Shown one piece after another: positions 7,695-14,986 of a stretch of DNA of 22,448 nucleotides. Under the pieces are notes generated by a model. The model did not search any database and was not told the origin of the DNA. It saw nothing but the letters and a program-made list of their open reading frames with translations. A program made the translations under genes and the position numbers. This DNA is from Promethearchaeota archaeon (lineage in GTDB: Archaea; Asgardarchaeota; Lokiarchaeia; Sigynarchaeales; SOKP01): assembly GCA_030668025.1 (NCBI GenBank), contig DAOUUT010000019.1, positions 1-22,448 of the forward strand, read 5' to 3'. Position 1 is the stretch's first letter, and every line of letters starts with the position of its first letter.

Positions 7695-9350
7695 ATGCCC
7701 ATAAAAGATCATATAAATAATAAAAATTACCTAGAGAAATTACCAAATATTGCACTTATACCATGGCATTTAGATAACGAAATTACTCATCCCTATCCTT
7801 TATGTGGTAAGCGCGAAATATTTTGTGGTCCTAAACTACAAAATAAAGATACAAGAGAAAGAAAATTTATTCGTACAAGTGGCCGTTTTTTCGATATGGA
7901 TGAAGTACTTTCACAGCTAAATGAAAAAGATCAAAAAATTGATTTAGTTTTTTCAATTCTCGAAGCAGGTAATAAAATCTGTTTTCCAAAAAACTTATAT
8001 AAGATAAAATGCCCTAAATTTGCTTATGTTGGAGACACATTTCATCTAATGTATCCTCTTAGTGCAATAATTAATTACGTAAAACGTGAGAATTTTGAAC
8101 ATATAATTATAGCTGGTCAACCAACTCATTTACATTTTTTTTATGAAGCAGGTATCAAGCATAGTGCATTTTTTCCTCGCGTTAGTGCGAAATTTAAAAC
8201 AGTAAATAATAAAAAGTCTGGTGTGACTTATATTGGAAAAAGGTGGAAGTCATCTCATCCACGTAGATGTAGGATGGTACAATTTATAGAAAAAAAATTG
8301 CCTAAGAATAATGTCCCTTATAATTACTATAATAGACTTCCCACTCCAATGTGGAGGAAAGTTTTAACGCATTCAAAAATGGTTGCCATTAGTAGTTTAA
8401 ATGGACAAATTACACCTCAAATATACAATTGTCTTTCTGCTGGAGCTTTATGCTTCGCTGACGAATTAAGCTCGCTAACATTCCTTTATCGATTTTTCGA
8501 ACCGGGAGTGCATTTGGTTATATGGCGTAATTTTGAAGAACTACTTGAAAAAATTATTTATTATTATAATCATCCTGCTGAAGCAGAGGCGATTGCTAAA
8601 GCAGGGAAACTTCAAGCTGAAAATGTTTTTCCGACTTCTGAAAGTCTAGGACTCACTGTTTCAGACTTCGTTTTTGAAAATAAAATCGATCCCCGTTTGT
8701 TATCTATTAATGATGATCGATGTCAGCAAAAACGAGTGGAATCTCCGGAATTTTTTAATGCGAGAGTAAGGTTATATGAAAATATCCAAGAATTGCATCG
8801 CATTCATGAATCGCTAAAATTAATTTCCATAACAGAAAATAATCTTAAACCATCAGCGGATTTGGCGGATTTACCAAGATTAAGAATAACTCATGCCTTT
8901 ATTTCTGATAATTCAAAAAATGAAGCTGATCTTTATTTTCAAAGTGTTGGAGTGAGTCATCAAATAAAAACAACTATTTTAAATAGTATCCAAGAATCCC
9001 GCTCTTATAATATTGGAATTTTAGAAACTTTAGAAAATCAGGCTGAATGGAAATATTTGGCGAGGAGTATCTCAATATTACTTAAATCGAATTCATTATT
9101 ATGGATTTTAGGCAAAGTAACTTCATATGAAAGAGAGATTTTAAAAAGAGAAGGTTTTAAACCTTATGTTTTAAATAAAAATTCCATAGTGTTAAAAAAT
9201 AAAAATTTAAGCAGAAAGCTTTGTTTTCTTTTTTGGAAATTAGGAATGTATCCTTTTCCATATTTAACATTAAAGCCACCTATGGAAATGGAGCCAAATT
9301 TAAATGTATTTCTACGAGGTTGGCAGGCTTATCTTCCATTTTTATATTAG
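7695..9350 (+). CDS. CgeB-like glycosyltransferase (Glyco_trans_1_2) with extra C-terminal region
   Basis: A 551-residue, two-part protein. Residues about 17-310 read as a GT-B glycosyltransferase. The Rossmann-like N-terminal half includes KFAYVGDTFHLMYP (108-121). The second half begins near VTYIGKRW (177-184) and ends with the Glyco_trans_1_2 block: TPQIYNCLSAGALCFAD (240-256), FFEPGVHLVIW (267-277) and HPAEAEAIAKAGK (293-305). That block is typical of CgeB-type enzymes used in spore-coat, maturation and O-glycan work. Residues about 340-551 match nothing I recognise; they are mixed charged and aromatic, without clear membrane helices. The gene starts two bases after the FkbM stop. Part of its 3' end reappears, decayed, near 11325. 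Confidence 0.75.
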   Translation: MPIKDHINNKNYLEKLPNIALIPWHLDNEITHPYPLCGKREIFCGPKLQNKDTRERKFIRTSGRFFDMDEVLSQLNEKDQKIDLVFSILEAGNKICFPKNLYKIKCPKFAYVGDTFHLMYPLSAIINYVKRENFEHIIIAGQPTHLHFFYEAGIKHSAFFPRVSAKFKTVNNKKSGVTYIGKRWKSSHPRRCRMVQFIEKKLPKNNVPYNYYNRLPTPMWRKVLTHSKMVAISSLNGQITPQIYNCLSAGALCFADELSSLTFLYRFFEPGVHLVIWRNFEELLEKIIYYYNHPAEAEAIAKAGKLQAENVFPTSESLGLTVSDFVFENKIDPRLLSINDDRCQQKRVESPEFFNARVRLYENIQELHRIHESLKLISITENNLKPSADLADLPRLRITHAFISDNSKNEADLYFQSVGVSHQIKTTILNSIQESRSYNIGILETLENQAEWKYLARSISILLKSNSLLWILGKVTSYEREILKREGFKPYVLNKNSIVLKNKNLSRKLCFLFWKLGMYPFPYLTLKPPMEMEPNLNVFLRGWQAYLPFLY

Positions 9351-9374
9351 AAGTACCATAATTTTATTATTATC

Positions 9375-9431
9375 ATTGGAATAGCTTTATATATTATTGT
9401 ATCAATAAAGCATGATTATGAGAGTTCCAAT
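9375..9431. terminator. Nested inverted repeats between convergent genes
   Basis: ATTGGAA (9375-9381) pairs with TTCCAAT (9425-9431), and inside it GCTTTAT (9384-9390) pairs with ATAAAGC (9405-9411). Another pair, TATGAGA (9417-9423) and TCTCATA (9449-9455), overlaps the arm and the stop of the minus-strand methyltransferase. The site lies between two convergent genes and could end transcription from either side. There is no strong T-run next to the stem, so the call is weak. Confidence 0.3.
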
Positions 9432-9450
9432 CCATTTGTATTTAATATTC

Positions 9451-10227
9451 TCATAGATAAATTACGCCTATTCCAGCCCATTTTTGTTTCATATCTTCAA
9501 TTATTTCAAGATATTCATAATCATTTTTAATTTCATTCCAAAACTTATTAACCTTGCATCCAGACCCAGGGGCAGTCTCCATTATGTCATGAAAAGCGAT
9601 TATTCCTCCAACTTTAACTAAACTTGAATACATGTTGAAATCTCTCTTAACGCCTTCATAGGTGTGATCTCCATCGATAAATAGAAAATCCACCTTATTA
9701 TCGGCAAGAACGGTCTTAACGAGTTTAAATGTTTTATGATTATGGGAATCGGCTCTCACCAATTTAATTTTCTGCCCATTTTTCGTGAAGGTTTGGTACA
9801 AAGGTATTTTCCATTCGGAATATCCTCCTCCAAAAGATCCCCCCGGAAGATCTACACTTATTATGGTGGCTTCGGGATCAATTATTCTAGTAAAGAGATA
9901 AAGTGTTCCCCCTCCAGCTGTTCCTATTTCAAGGATTACTTTAGGATTGAAATCTTTAAGAATTTCAAGAAGTTTAGTGATCTCATATTTAACTTGAGCC
10001 ATTTTAATAGAAAAAGTAAGGTATTGAAAAGATGTAGCAAACTCAATAGCATTAGGAATGTCATTTATATTCTTGATTTTTCTGTTCAAAAATTTACCTC
10101 TACTCATTTTTAAAACTATTATTGGAGACAGCAAATTCATCCCTATAGAATGAATAGAATATAGTGTTTTTTTTAGAACTGGGGGTATCATTTCATATAT
10201 CTGTAAAAACAATTTTTTTAAAGCCAT
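9451..10227 (-). CDS. Class I SAM methyltransferase (Methyltransf_24 / CmcI-like)
   Basis: The protein has 258 residues. A basic N-terminal stretch with weak hydrophobic patches (residues 5-40) precedes the catalytic domain. SAM motif I is ILEIGTAGGGTLYLF (98-112), SVDLPGG lies at 124-130, the metal and catalytic region FIDGDHTYEGVKRD at 183-196, and GGIIAFHD at 207-214. This layout is typical of Methyltransf_24 and cephalosporin-hydroxylase-like enzymes, where the DGDH and HD acidic/His residues often bind a divalent cation and the product is an O-methylated sugar or small molecule. The target here is not known. The ATG is chosen by frame; a TATA-like run lies only 12-20 bases upstream, too close for a normal leader. 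Confidence 0.8.
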   Translation of the reverse strand: MALKKLFLQIYEMIPPVLKKTLYSIHSIGMNLLSPIIVLKMSRGKFLNRKIKNINDIPNAIEFATSFQYLTFSIKMAQVKYEITKLLEILKDFNPKVILEIGTAGGGTLYLFTRIIDPEATIISVDLPGGSFGGGYSEWKIPLYQTFTKNGQKIKLVRADSHNHKTFKLVKTVLADNKVDFLFIDGDHTYEGVKRDFNMYSSLVKVGGIIAFHDIMETAPGSGCKVNKFWNEIKNDYEYLEIIEDMKQKWAGIGVIYL

Positions 10228-10638
10228 AATATTTTAATATTATATATGTGGTGCGGTTTGCTAATTCGAGAGTTTGCCTATAATCAGGTCATCTGTTCTG
10301 TCGTTGATAAATCTGTGTATGATGATGGGGTCATTTAATGGACTTCTTTCTTCACTGGAATTTTGGTCGAGTTGTATAGAACGAAAAACCTATGAAACCG
10401 AAGATATAAAACTCCTTTTTGATTTTGATAATAATCCAAAAAATAAAAACCTTGTTAGGATATATGATAAGGTTAAACTAAATGAAAATGCAAAAGATAT
10501 GAAAATTCTATATTGATTTTTTTTATAGTCATTCTTTTAAATCTATGATGTGTATTGTGAATCTTGAGGATTTAAGGGATCTAGTTATTTTTAATTAAGA
10601 TAAAATATTCTCTCTTTAAAACTTTAAAAAATATACTT
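10228..10638. other. 411-base gap with two opposed, ambiguous open frames
   Basis: No convincing gene is present. On the plus strand a frame is open from TTG 10274 to 10516 (80 codons); its first half is rich in Leu, Met and Ser, as antisense frames often are, and its last 40 codons look more protein-like (charged, Asn/Lys rich). On the minus strand a 42-codon frame at 10264-10389, closed by stops at both ends, reads as hydrophilic protein (for example PLNDPIIIHRFINDRTDDL) and has no start codon of its own. Either could be a relic of a lost gene in this reshuffled block. I recognise neither family. Confidence 0.25.
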
Positions 10639-11216
10639 ATGGCACATAAAGAACAGAGAGATTATTTAGAAAGACTAAAGAATAAAAACCCAAAGGCTTT
10701 TAAAGATTGTAAAGTGTTGGATATAGGATCATTTGATGTGAATGGTAACGAAGAACCATTTTTTGATAATTGTGATTTTATTGGATTGGATATAGGACCT
10801 GGACCAAGTGTTGATGTTGTTTGCCCGGCACAAGAATACGATGCACTCGATGAAACATTTGATGTAATTATCTCGTGTGAATGTTGGGAACATAATCCAT
10901 ACTATAAAGAGAGTATTCAGAATGCAATCAGAATGTTAAAATCAGGCGGTTATTTCATTTTTACTTGTGCCACCACCGGCCGACCAGTTCATGGAGTTGC
11001 TTCATTGGAAAAAGAAAGTAAAGAAAAATTGGAAAATTGGAAAATTGGAAAACAATGCCTAATGTTTCGCGAGATAACTGGGATAATAAATACTTTAAAA
11101 CTTTGACAGAATCTGATATAAGAAAATGTATAGATATAGATGATATATTTGAAGAATATGAATTTGAAGTGGAAACTAATCATTGTGATTTATATTTCTG
11201 GGGTATTAAGAAATAA
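10639..11216 (+). pseudogene. Class I SAM methyltransferase, frameshifted by an 8-bp tandem repeat
   Basis: The frame from ATG 10639 ends at 11106, but the family's C-terminal end continues in another frame to TAA 11214-11216. Motif I is KVLDIGSFDVNGN (25-37), then FIGLDIGPGPSVDVVC (47-62), FDVIISCECWEHNP (74-87) and LKSGGYFIFTCATTGRPVHG (100-119), a known layout in methyltransferases that end in 'DLYFWGIKK'. Just that end (CDLYFWGIKK) is coded at 11184-11213 in the shifted frame. The switch falls at AAAATTGG repeated three and a half times (11025-11052). Dropping one 8-base unit joins both parts in one frame with no stop, giving about 189 residues. Whether it is dead, phase-variable or a sequencing slip cannot be told here. 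Confidence 0.8.
11025..11052 (+). repeat. 8-bp tandem repeat AAAATTGG, 3.5 copies
   Basis: Units lie at 11025-11032, 11033-11040 and 11041-11048, with a half unit AAAA at 11049-11052. The unit length is not a multiple of three, so each gain or loss shifts the reading frame of the methyltransferase it sits in. The present copy number leaves the gene out of frame; one unit fewer restores it. Confidence 0.95.
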
Positions 11217-11326
11217 TGATTAAGATAAAATTATTAGATTATCACATAAATCGAAATGAAACTATATTTCAAACTTATTGGCTAAATCACACTCTTTTCA
11301 AAGATATTGGGTTAGAAAACCCCTAA
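11216..11326 (+). pseudogene. Truncated head of an unidentified gene, coupled to the methyltransferase
   Basis: An ATG overlaps the TAA of the preceding methyltransferase by one base (TAATG at 11214-11218), a classic coupled start. It opens a 36-codon frame beginning MIKIKLLDYHINRNE and containing FQTYWLNHTLFKDIG, then stops at 11324-11326. The text looks like a real protein N-terminus, possibly a glycosyltransferase, but I cannot name the family. Exactly at its stop begins the decayed copy of the tail of the 551-residue glycosyltransferase, which suggests an internal deletion or recombination joined the head of one gene to the tail of another. Confidence 0.4.
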
Positions 11327-11402
11327 TTTAAATGTTTTTTGCGAGGTTAGCAAGCTTATTTTCCATTTTTATATTAAAAGGACCGCTGTTTTATTATTCT
11401 CA
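11325..11402 (+). pseudogene. Decayed copy of the 3' end of the CgeB-like glycosyltransferase gene
   Basis: This stretch aligns with 9297-9374, covering the last 17 codons, the stop and about 24 bases beyond it in the gene ending at 9350. By eye about four bases in five agree, including shared runs such as TTCCATTTTTATATTA and TTTTATTATT. A one-base gap near 11340 breaks the frame and the stop codon is changed, so it is not translated as a homolog. The rest to 11502 is AT-rich and holds nothing I can recognise. Confidence 0.7.
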
Positions 11403-11502
11403 TCTCTCTTCCACTACAAAAAATTAAGAACTAGAAATTAAGGATTATAGTCTTAAATAAATAGTTAAAAAAAATAAGAATCATTAAAGATTTAAAATTC
11501 AA

Positions 11503-12888
11503 TTGATTAATATCAGTCTACGGCCTAAGAGCGAAAGATTATTTTTCCCAATTGGCTTCGCATATATTGCTACAGCAATATCCAATGCCGGTTTCGAATC
11601 TGAAATACTCGATCTAGATGTTTTAAGGTTATCAGATGAAGAATTAGAAATGCAAATAAAGAACGCTAAGTTTAATGTCGTTGCTATGGGTTGTATAGTA
11701 ACAGGTTATAAATATATAAAGAAAATATGTGAGCTAATTAAAAAATATCATGATGTTCCTATTATAGTTGGAAATTCTGTTGCAACTTCAATTCCTCATA
11801 TCTTATTAAATAAGACGAAAGCAGATATTGGAGTTATTGGTGAAGGTGATATTACTATTATAGAATTGTTAAGTGCTTTACGAGATAAAACTCCAATTGA
11901 AGATGTAAAAGGAATTTTTTTCAAAAAAAATGGGAAAGTTGTTTTTACAGAGGAAAGGGAATTGATCAAGTCTTTAGATGATTTTCCTTTCATAAATTAT
12001 GATTTATTTGATATCGATGTTTATCTAGAACGCTTCAAATTAAGTATTTCTGAACCATATCCTATGGAATTTGATAAAATCAAAGCACTTCCAATCAATA
12101 CTGCAAGAGGATGTCCTTTTCAATGCACATTTTGCTTTCATGTTTTTAAAGGAAAAAAATATCGTCATCGTTCAGTAGAAAATATTGTAAATGAAATTGA
12201 AATACTTAAAGGAAAGTATGGCTTAAATTATGTTCAATTTGCTGATGAATTATCTCTCTTCTCTAAAAAACACGCTGAAAATTTAGCTGATTCTTTTATT
12301 AAAAAAAAGATAAATATTTTTTGGACAGCAGATTGTAGGGCTGGATTCATTAAAGAAAATGATATTGAATTAGCTAAAAAATTGAAGTTAGCAGGATGTG
12401 TTTCATTAGAGTACTCACTTGAATCGGCAGATGAGCCAATAGTAAAAGCAATGGATAAGCAAATTAAAATTAACGACTTTGAAGTTCAAACAAAAATATT
12501 ACATGAAGTTGGGATTATGCCCGGAACTAGTATAGTTATTGGATATCCCCAAGAAACCCCAGAAACACTTCAAAAAACTTTTGATTGTTGTTTAAAATGT
12601 AATATATATCCTAGTACAGGTTATTTATTACCACAACCTGACACGCCAATGTATGATCTTGCTATTGAGAGGGGTATTATAAAAGATGAGGAAGAATATT
12701 TATTGAAAATGGGAGATCGCCAAGATTTCACTATTAATTTCACAAAAATGAGCCAAGAGGATATTGAAAGTATAACTAAAAAAAACTTAAAGAAAATTTC
12801 TAAGAAATTGAATTTGGGATTGAAAGAAGAAAAACTTATAAAATCAGGTCATTATATACAAAGAGATTTCAGAAAATATAACAATTAA
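11503..12888 (+). CDS. B12-binding-type radical SAM protein
   Basis: A 461-residue enzyme. Residues 1-150 form a cobalamin-binding-like Rossmann domain (PIGFAYIATAISNAGF at 16-31, VPIIVGNSVATSIP at 85-98, IGVIGEGD at 109-116), as in BchE/HpnJ-type enzymes. The radical SAM core starts with the 4Fe-4S motif GCPFQCTFC (Cys204, Cys208, Cys211), followed by VQFADELSLF (244-253) and GTSIVIGYPQETPETL in the second half. Such proteins do radical methylation, cyclisation or rearrangement on lipids, cofactors or sugars; the substrate here is unknown. The start is TTG because the next Met lies past the first 60 residues, inside the domain. No clear ribosome binding site is visible. It follows a block of gene remnants and may stand alone. 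Confidence 0.85.
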   Translation: MINISLRPKSERLFFPIGFAYIATAISNAGFESEILDLDVLRLSDEELEMQIKNAKFNVVAMGCIVTGYKYIKKICELIKKYHDVPIIVGNSVATSIPHILLNKTKADIGVIGEGDITIIELLSALRDKTPIEDVKGIFFKKNGKVVFTEERELIKSLDDFPFINYDLFDIDVYLERFKLSISEPYPMEFDKIKALPINTARGCPFQCTFCFHVFKGKKYRHRSVENIVNEIEILKGKYGLNYVQFADELSLFSKKHAENLADSFIKKKINIFWTADCRAGFIKENDIELAKKLKLAGCVSLEYSLESADEPIVKAMDKQIKINDFEVQTKILHEVGIMPGTSIVIGYPQETPETLQKTFDCCLKCNIYPSTGYLLPQPDTPMYDLAIERGIIKDEEEYLLKMGDRQDFTINFTKMSQEDIESITKKNLKKISKKLNLGLKEEKLIKSGHYIQRDFRKYNN

Positions 12889-13536
12889 ATAATTCGTAAA
12901 GGAATTGCAATTCAAGCTTTATTTATATCACCATATAACTAAATTAGTGATTTTTCTAGAAAAGAAATTGGAGATTATTCCTTGTCTATGTGAAGTTTAG
13001 CTTTGATCCCTATTTTTAGATTTGATATCTAATTCACTAAAATACATACTACAAAGGAAATAAAGTGTTGAAGAAAATTTTTAATAGATTCATTCACAAA
13101 TTTACTTTTAATATTTTTTACATAATATAAATCATTATTTTAAAACTTAAATTCAGCATGTCTAAATTATATGAATTTCAATCGAGAGCAATTCGTAAAT
13201 TTTATTCTCAAAAATTCTTGTTTAAATTATGCTGAGCGTCTTATCGTATATGAAAACGGAAGAGCGTTATATAAACTTACTTCAACTAATTAAAATCTTT
13301 AATAAAATTATTTAAATTAGACTACTTGATTAAATATTTATAAATAGTTTAAATATATGAGTAAAATCAGGAAACTTAAAATTCTTAGGACTTTAAGTTG
13401 TTAACCTAATTTCAAATTGAATTAATATGCTTTTTTATGATTTTAATTAGATTAATTATGTGGCGTTAAGTAAAGTTATATATAATAAATTTCTTTTTAA
13501 TTTAATAAATATAAAGTAAAAATGTAGTGAAAATAT
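12889..13536. other. 648-base AT-rich gap, one small open frame
   Basis: No clear gene is present. A 40-codon frame from ATG 13171 to TAA 13291-13293 (it contains NREQFVNFILKN and YAERLIVYENGRALYK) looks protein-like but has no ribosome binding site or family I know; it may be a small protein or a relic. The rest is A/T-rich with short T-runs. The right end holds the promoter of the sulfate-activation operon. Confidence 0.3.
13477..13530 (+). promoter_or_regulatory. Promoter and ribosome binding site of the RHH-sat-cysC operon
   Basis: TTATATATA at 13477-13485 is a good archaeal TATA box, 52 bases before the ATG at 13537. This would place transcription start near 13508-13512 and give a leader of about 25-30 bases. 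AGTGA at 13526-13530 is a Shine-Dalgarno-like site six bases before the ATG. The encoded ribbon-helix-helix protein could bind this region if it represses its own operon, but I see no clear operator palindrome. Confidence 0.45.
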
Positions 13537-13776
13537 ATGTCTAAAGATGAATATAAGGTTGAATATACGACGGTTTCTATTCCCAAACCTTTAGCAGACA
13601 AGGTAAAAGAGCGAATGAAAGGGACTGGCTTTTCTTCAGTATCTAGTTATGTAACTTATGTCTTAAGGCAAGTTTTATCTTCAATCGAGCAAGATGAAAA
13701 GACAAAACAAGCGTTTACAGAAGACGAAGAAGAGAAAGTAAAACAACGATTAAGAAATCTAGGATATATCGATTAA
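13537..13776 (+). CDS. Ribbon-helix-helix (CopG-like) protein heading the sulfate-activation operon
   Basis: A 79-residue protein. The first part fits a ribbon-helix-helix fold: beta strand VEYTTVSIP (8-16), helix A PLADKVKERMKG (18-29), turn GTGFSSVSSY (29-38) and helix B up to LRQVLSSI (43-50). These proteins dimerise and bind DNA through the paired strands. A charged tail ends in EEEKVKQRLRNLGYID (64-79). It lies 44 bases before sat in the same direction and has its own TATA box and AGTGA site. It may regulate the operon, or act as an accessory protein to the enzymes, since its tail resembles tails found on other protein types. Function is inferred from fold and position only. Confidence 0.75.
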   Translation: MSKDEYKVEYTTVSIPKPLADKVKERMKGTGFSSVSSYVTYVLRQVLSSIEQDEKTKQAFTEDEEEKVKQRLRNLGYID

Positions 13777-13820
13777 ATTAAAATATCAAAGAAAACAATA
13801 ATTAAGAAGATAGAAAAATC

Positions 13821-14975
13821 ATGATAGAACCACATGGGGGTAGTTTGATTAATAAAGAACTACCTGAAAGAGAAAAGCAAAGAATTTTAGACCAAATTGA
13901 CGAGTTTGAAAAAATAAAAACCGATTCGGAAACTTTGAAAGTTATTAAAAACATCGCGTTTGGAGTTTTTAGCCCTTTAGAAGGGTTTATGACCGAAAAC
14001 GATACGCTAAACGTTCTGGATGATATGTATTTAGAAAACGAGATCGCATGGCCATTTCCAATTGTGCTCGATGTCTCTAAAAGCGAGATATCGACCCTTA
14101 AAGAAGATGATTCCGTAATATTAACCGACTTTTCTAATAACCCGATTGCTTTGTTTAACATCAAAGATATTTATAATTATAACAAAAAAAGCTTTGCAGA
14201 AAAAGTATATGGCACAATAGATAAATCTCATCCAGGAGTTAAAAAAGTTTTTGACCAAAAAGAAAAGCTAATAGGAGGAGAAATATTCCTAGTTAACGAT
14301 GTCCCTCCCATTTTCCCTGACTTAGATTTAAAACCAATAGAGACGCGCGTTCTGTTTAAAGCAAAAAGTTGGGATCGAGTTGTAGCTTTTCAAACGAGAA
14401 ATCCACCTCATTTAGGACACGAATATGTCCAGAAAGCGGGTTTAACATTTGTTGATGGGCTTTTTATAAATCCTGTGATCGGTAGAAAAAAAGCAGGGGA
14501 CTTTTTAGATGAAGTAATAATTAACGCTTATAAGGCGTTGATTAAAAACTATTATCCCGAAGATCGCGTTGTTTTAAGCACATTTGAAACGGAAATGCGA
14601 TATGCGGGTCCAAAAGAAGCTATTTTTCACGCAATTGCAAGAAAAAATTTTGGCTGCGACCACATAATAATAGGAAGAGACCATGCTGGAGTGGGAGATT
14701 TTTACGGGCCATACGATGCCCATAAAATTTTTGATATGTTTCCGGATTTAGGGATAGAACCGTTATTCTTTCGATCTTTTTCGCGCTGCAAGAAGTGTAA
14801 TTCAATTGTAAACGATAAAGTCTGTCCTCACCCTCCTGAACTCCACGATTTTTTTAAAGGAACAAAGATTCGAGAAGCTCTTCTTGCTGGAAAACCACCA
14901 ACGGCGGATGTTATGAGACCTGAAGTCGCTGAAGTTATATTAAAATATAGTAATCCATTTATCGAAGCCGATTAG
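13821..14975 (+). CDS. sat: ATP sulfurylase (sulfate adenylyltransferase)
   Basis: This enzyme makes adenosine 5'-phosphosulfate (APS) and pyrophosphate from ATP and sulfate in the cytoplasm. The 384-residue length is normal for the archaeal single-domain form. It begins with PHGG (4-7) and the PUA-like domain with FGVFSPLEGFM (47-57). The catalytic domain has QTRNPPHLGHE (191-201, the sulfate and ATP site with the HxGH motif), GRDHAGVGDFYG (285-296) and GTKIREAL (347-354). Cys323, Cys326, Cys335 and His337 form the zinc knuckle of archaeal and some bacterial Sat enzymes. All key residues are present. The stop overlaps the AGGAG site of the next gene, 11 bases away, showing a tight operon that goes on to APS kinase. 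Confidence 0.95.
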   Translation: MIEPHGGSLINKELPEREKQRILDQIDEFEKIKTDSETLKVIKNIAFGVFSPLEGFMTENDTLNVLDDMYLENEIAWPFPIVLDVSKSEISTLKEDDSVILTDFSNNPIALFNIKDIYNYNKKSFAEKVYGTIDKSHPGVKKVFDQKEKLIGGEIFLVNDVPPIFPDLDLKPIETRVLFKAKSWDRVVAFQTRNPPHLGHEYVQKAGLTFVDGLFINPVIGRKKAGDFLDEVIINAYKALIKNYYPEDRVVLSTFETEMRYAGPKEAIFHAIARKNFGCDHIIIGRDHAGVGDFYGPYDAHKIFDMFPDLGIEPLFFRSFSRCKKCNSIVNDKVCPHPPELHDFFKGTKIREALLAGKPPTADVMRPEVAEVILKYSNPFIEAD

Positions 14976-14986
14976 GAGAATTTATC

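Noticed and set aside
9736..10113. Plus-strand open frame of 125 codons
   Set aside because: It lies wholly antisense to the minus-strand methyltransferase at 9451-10227, which has clear catalytic motifs; no family resemblance in the plus frame.
10989..11183. Minus-strand frame across the 8-bp repeat
   Set aside because: Phe/Ile/Ser-rich shadow of the frameshifted methyltransferase, whose two plus-strand parts both match the family.
13802..14164. Minus-strand open frame of 120 codons
   Set aside because: It is antisense to the 5' part of sat; its Ser/Ile-rich composition is typical of a shadow frame.
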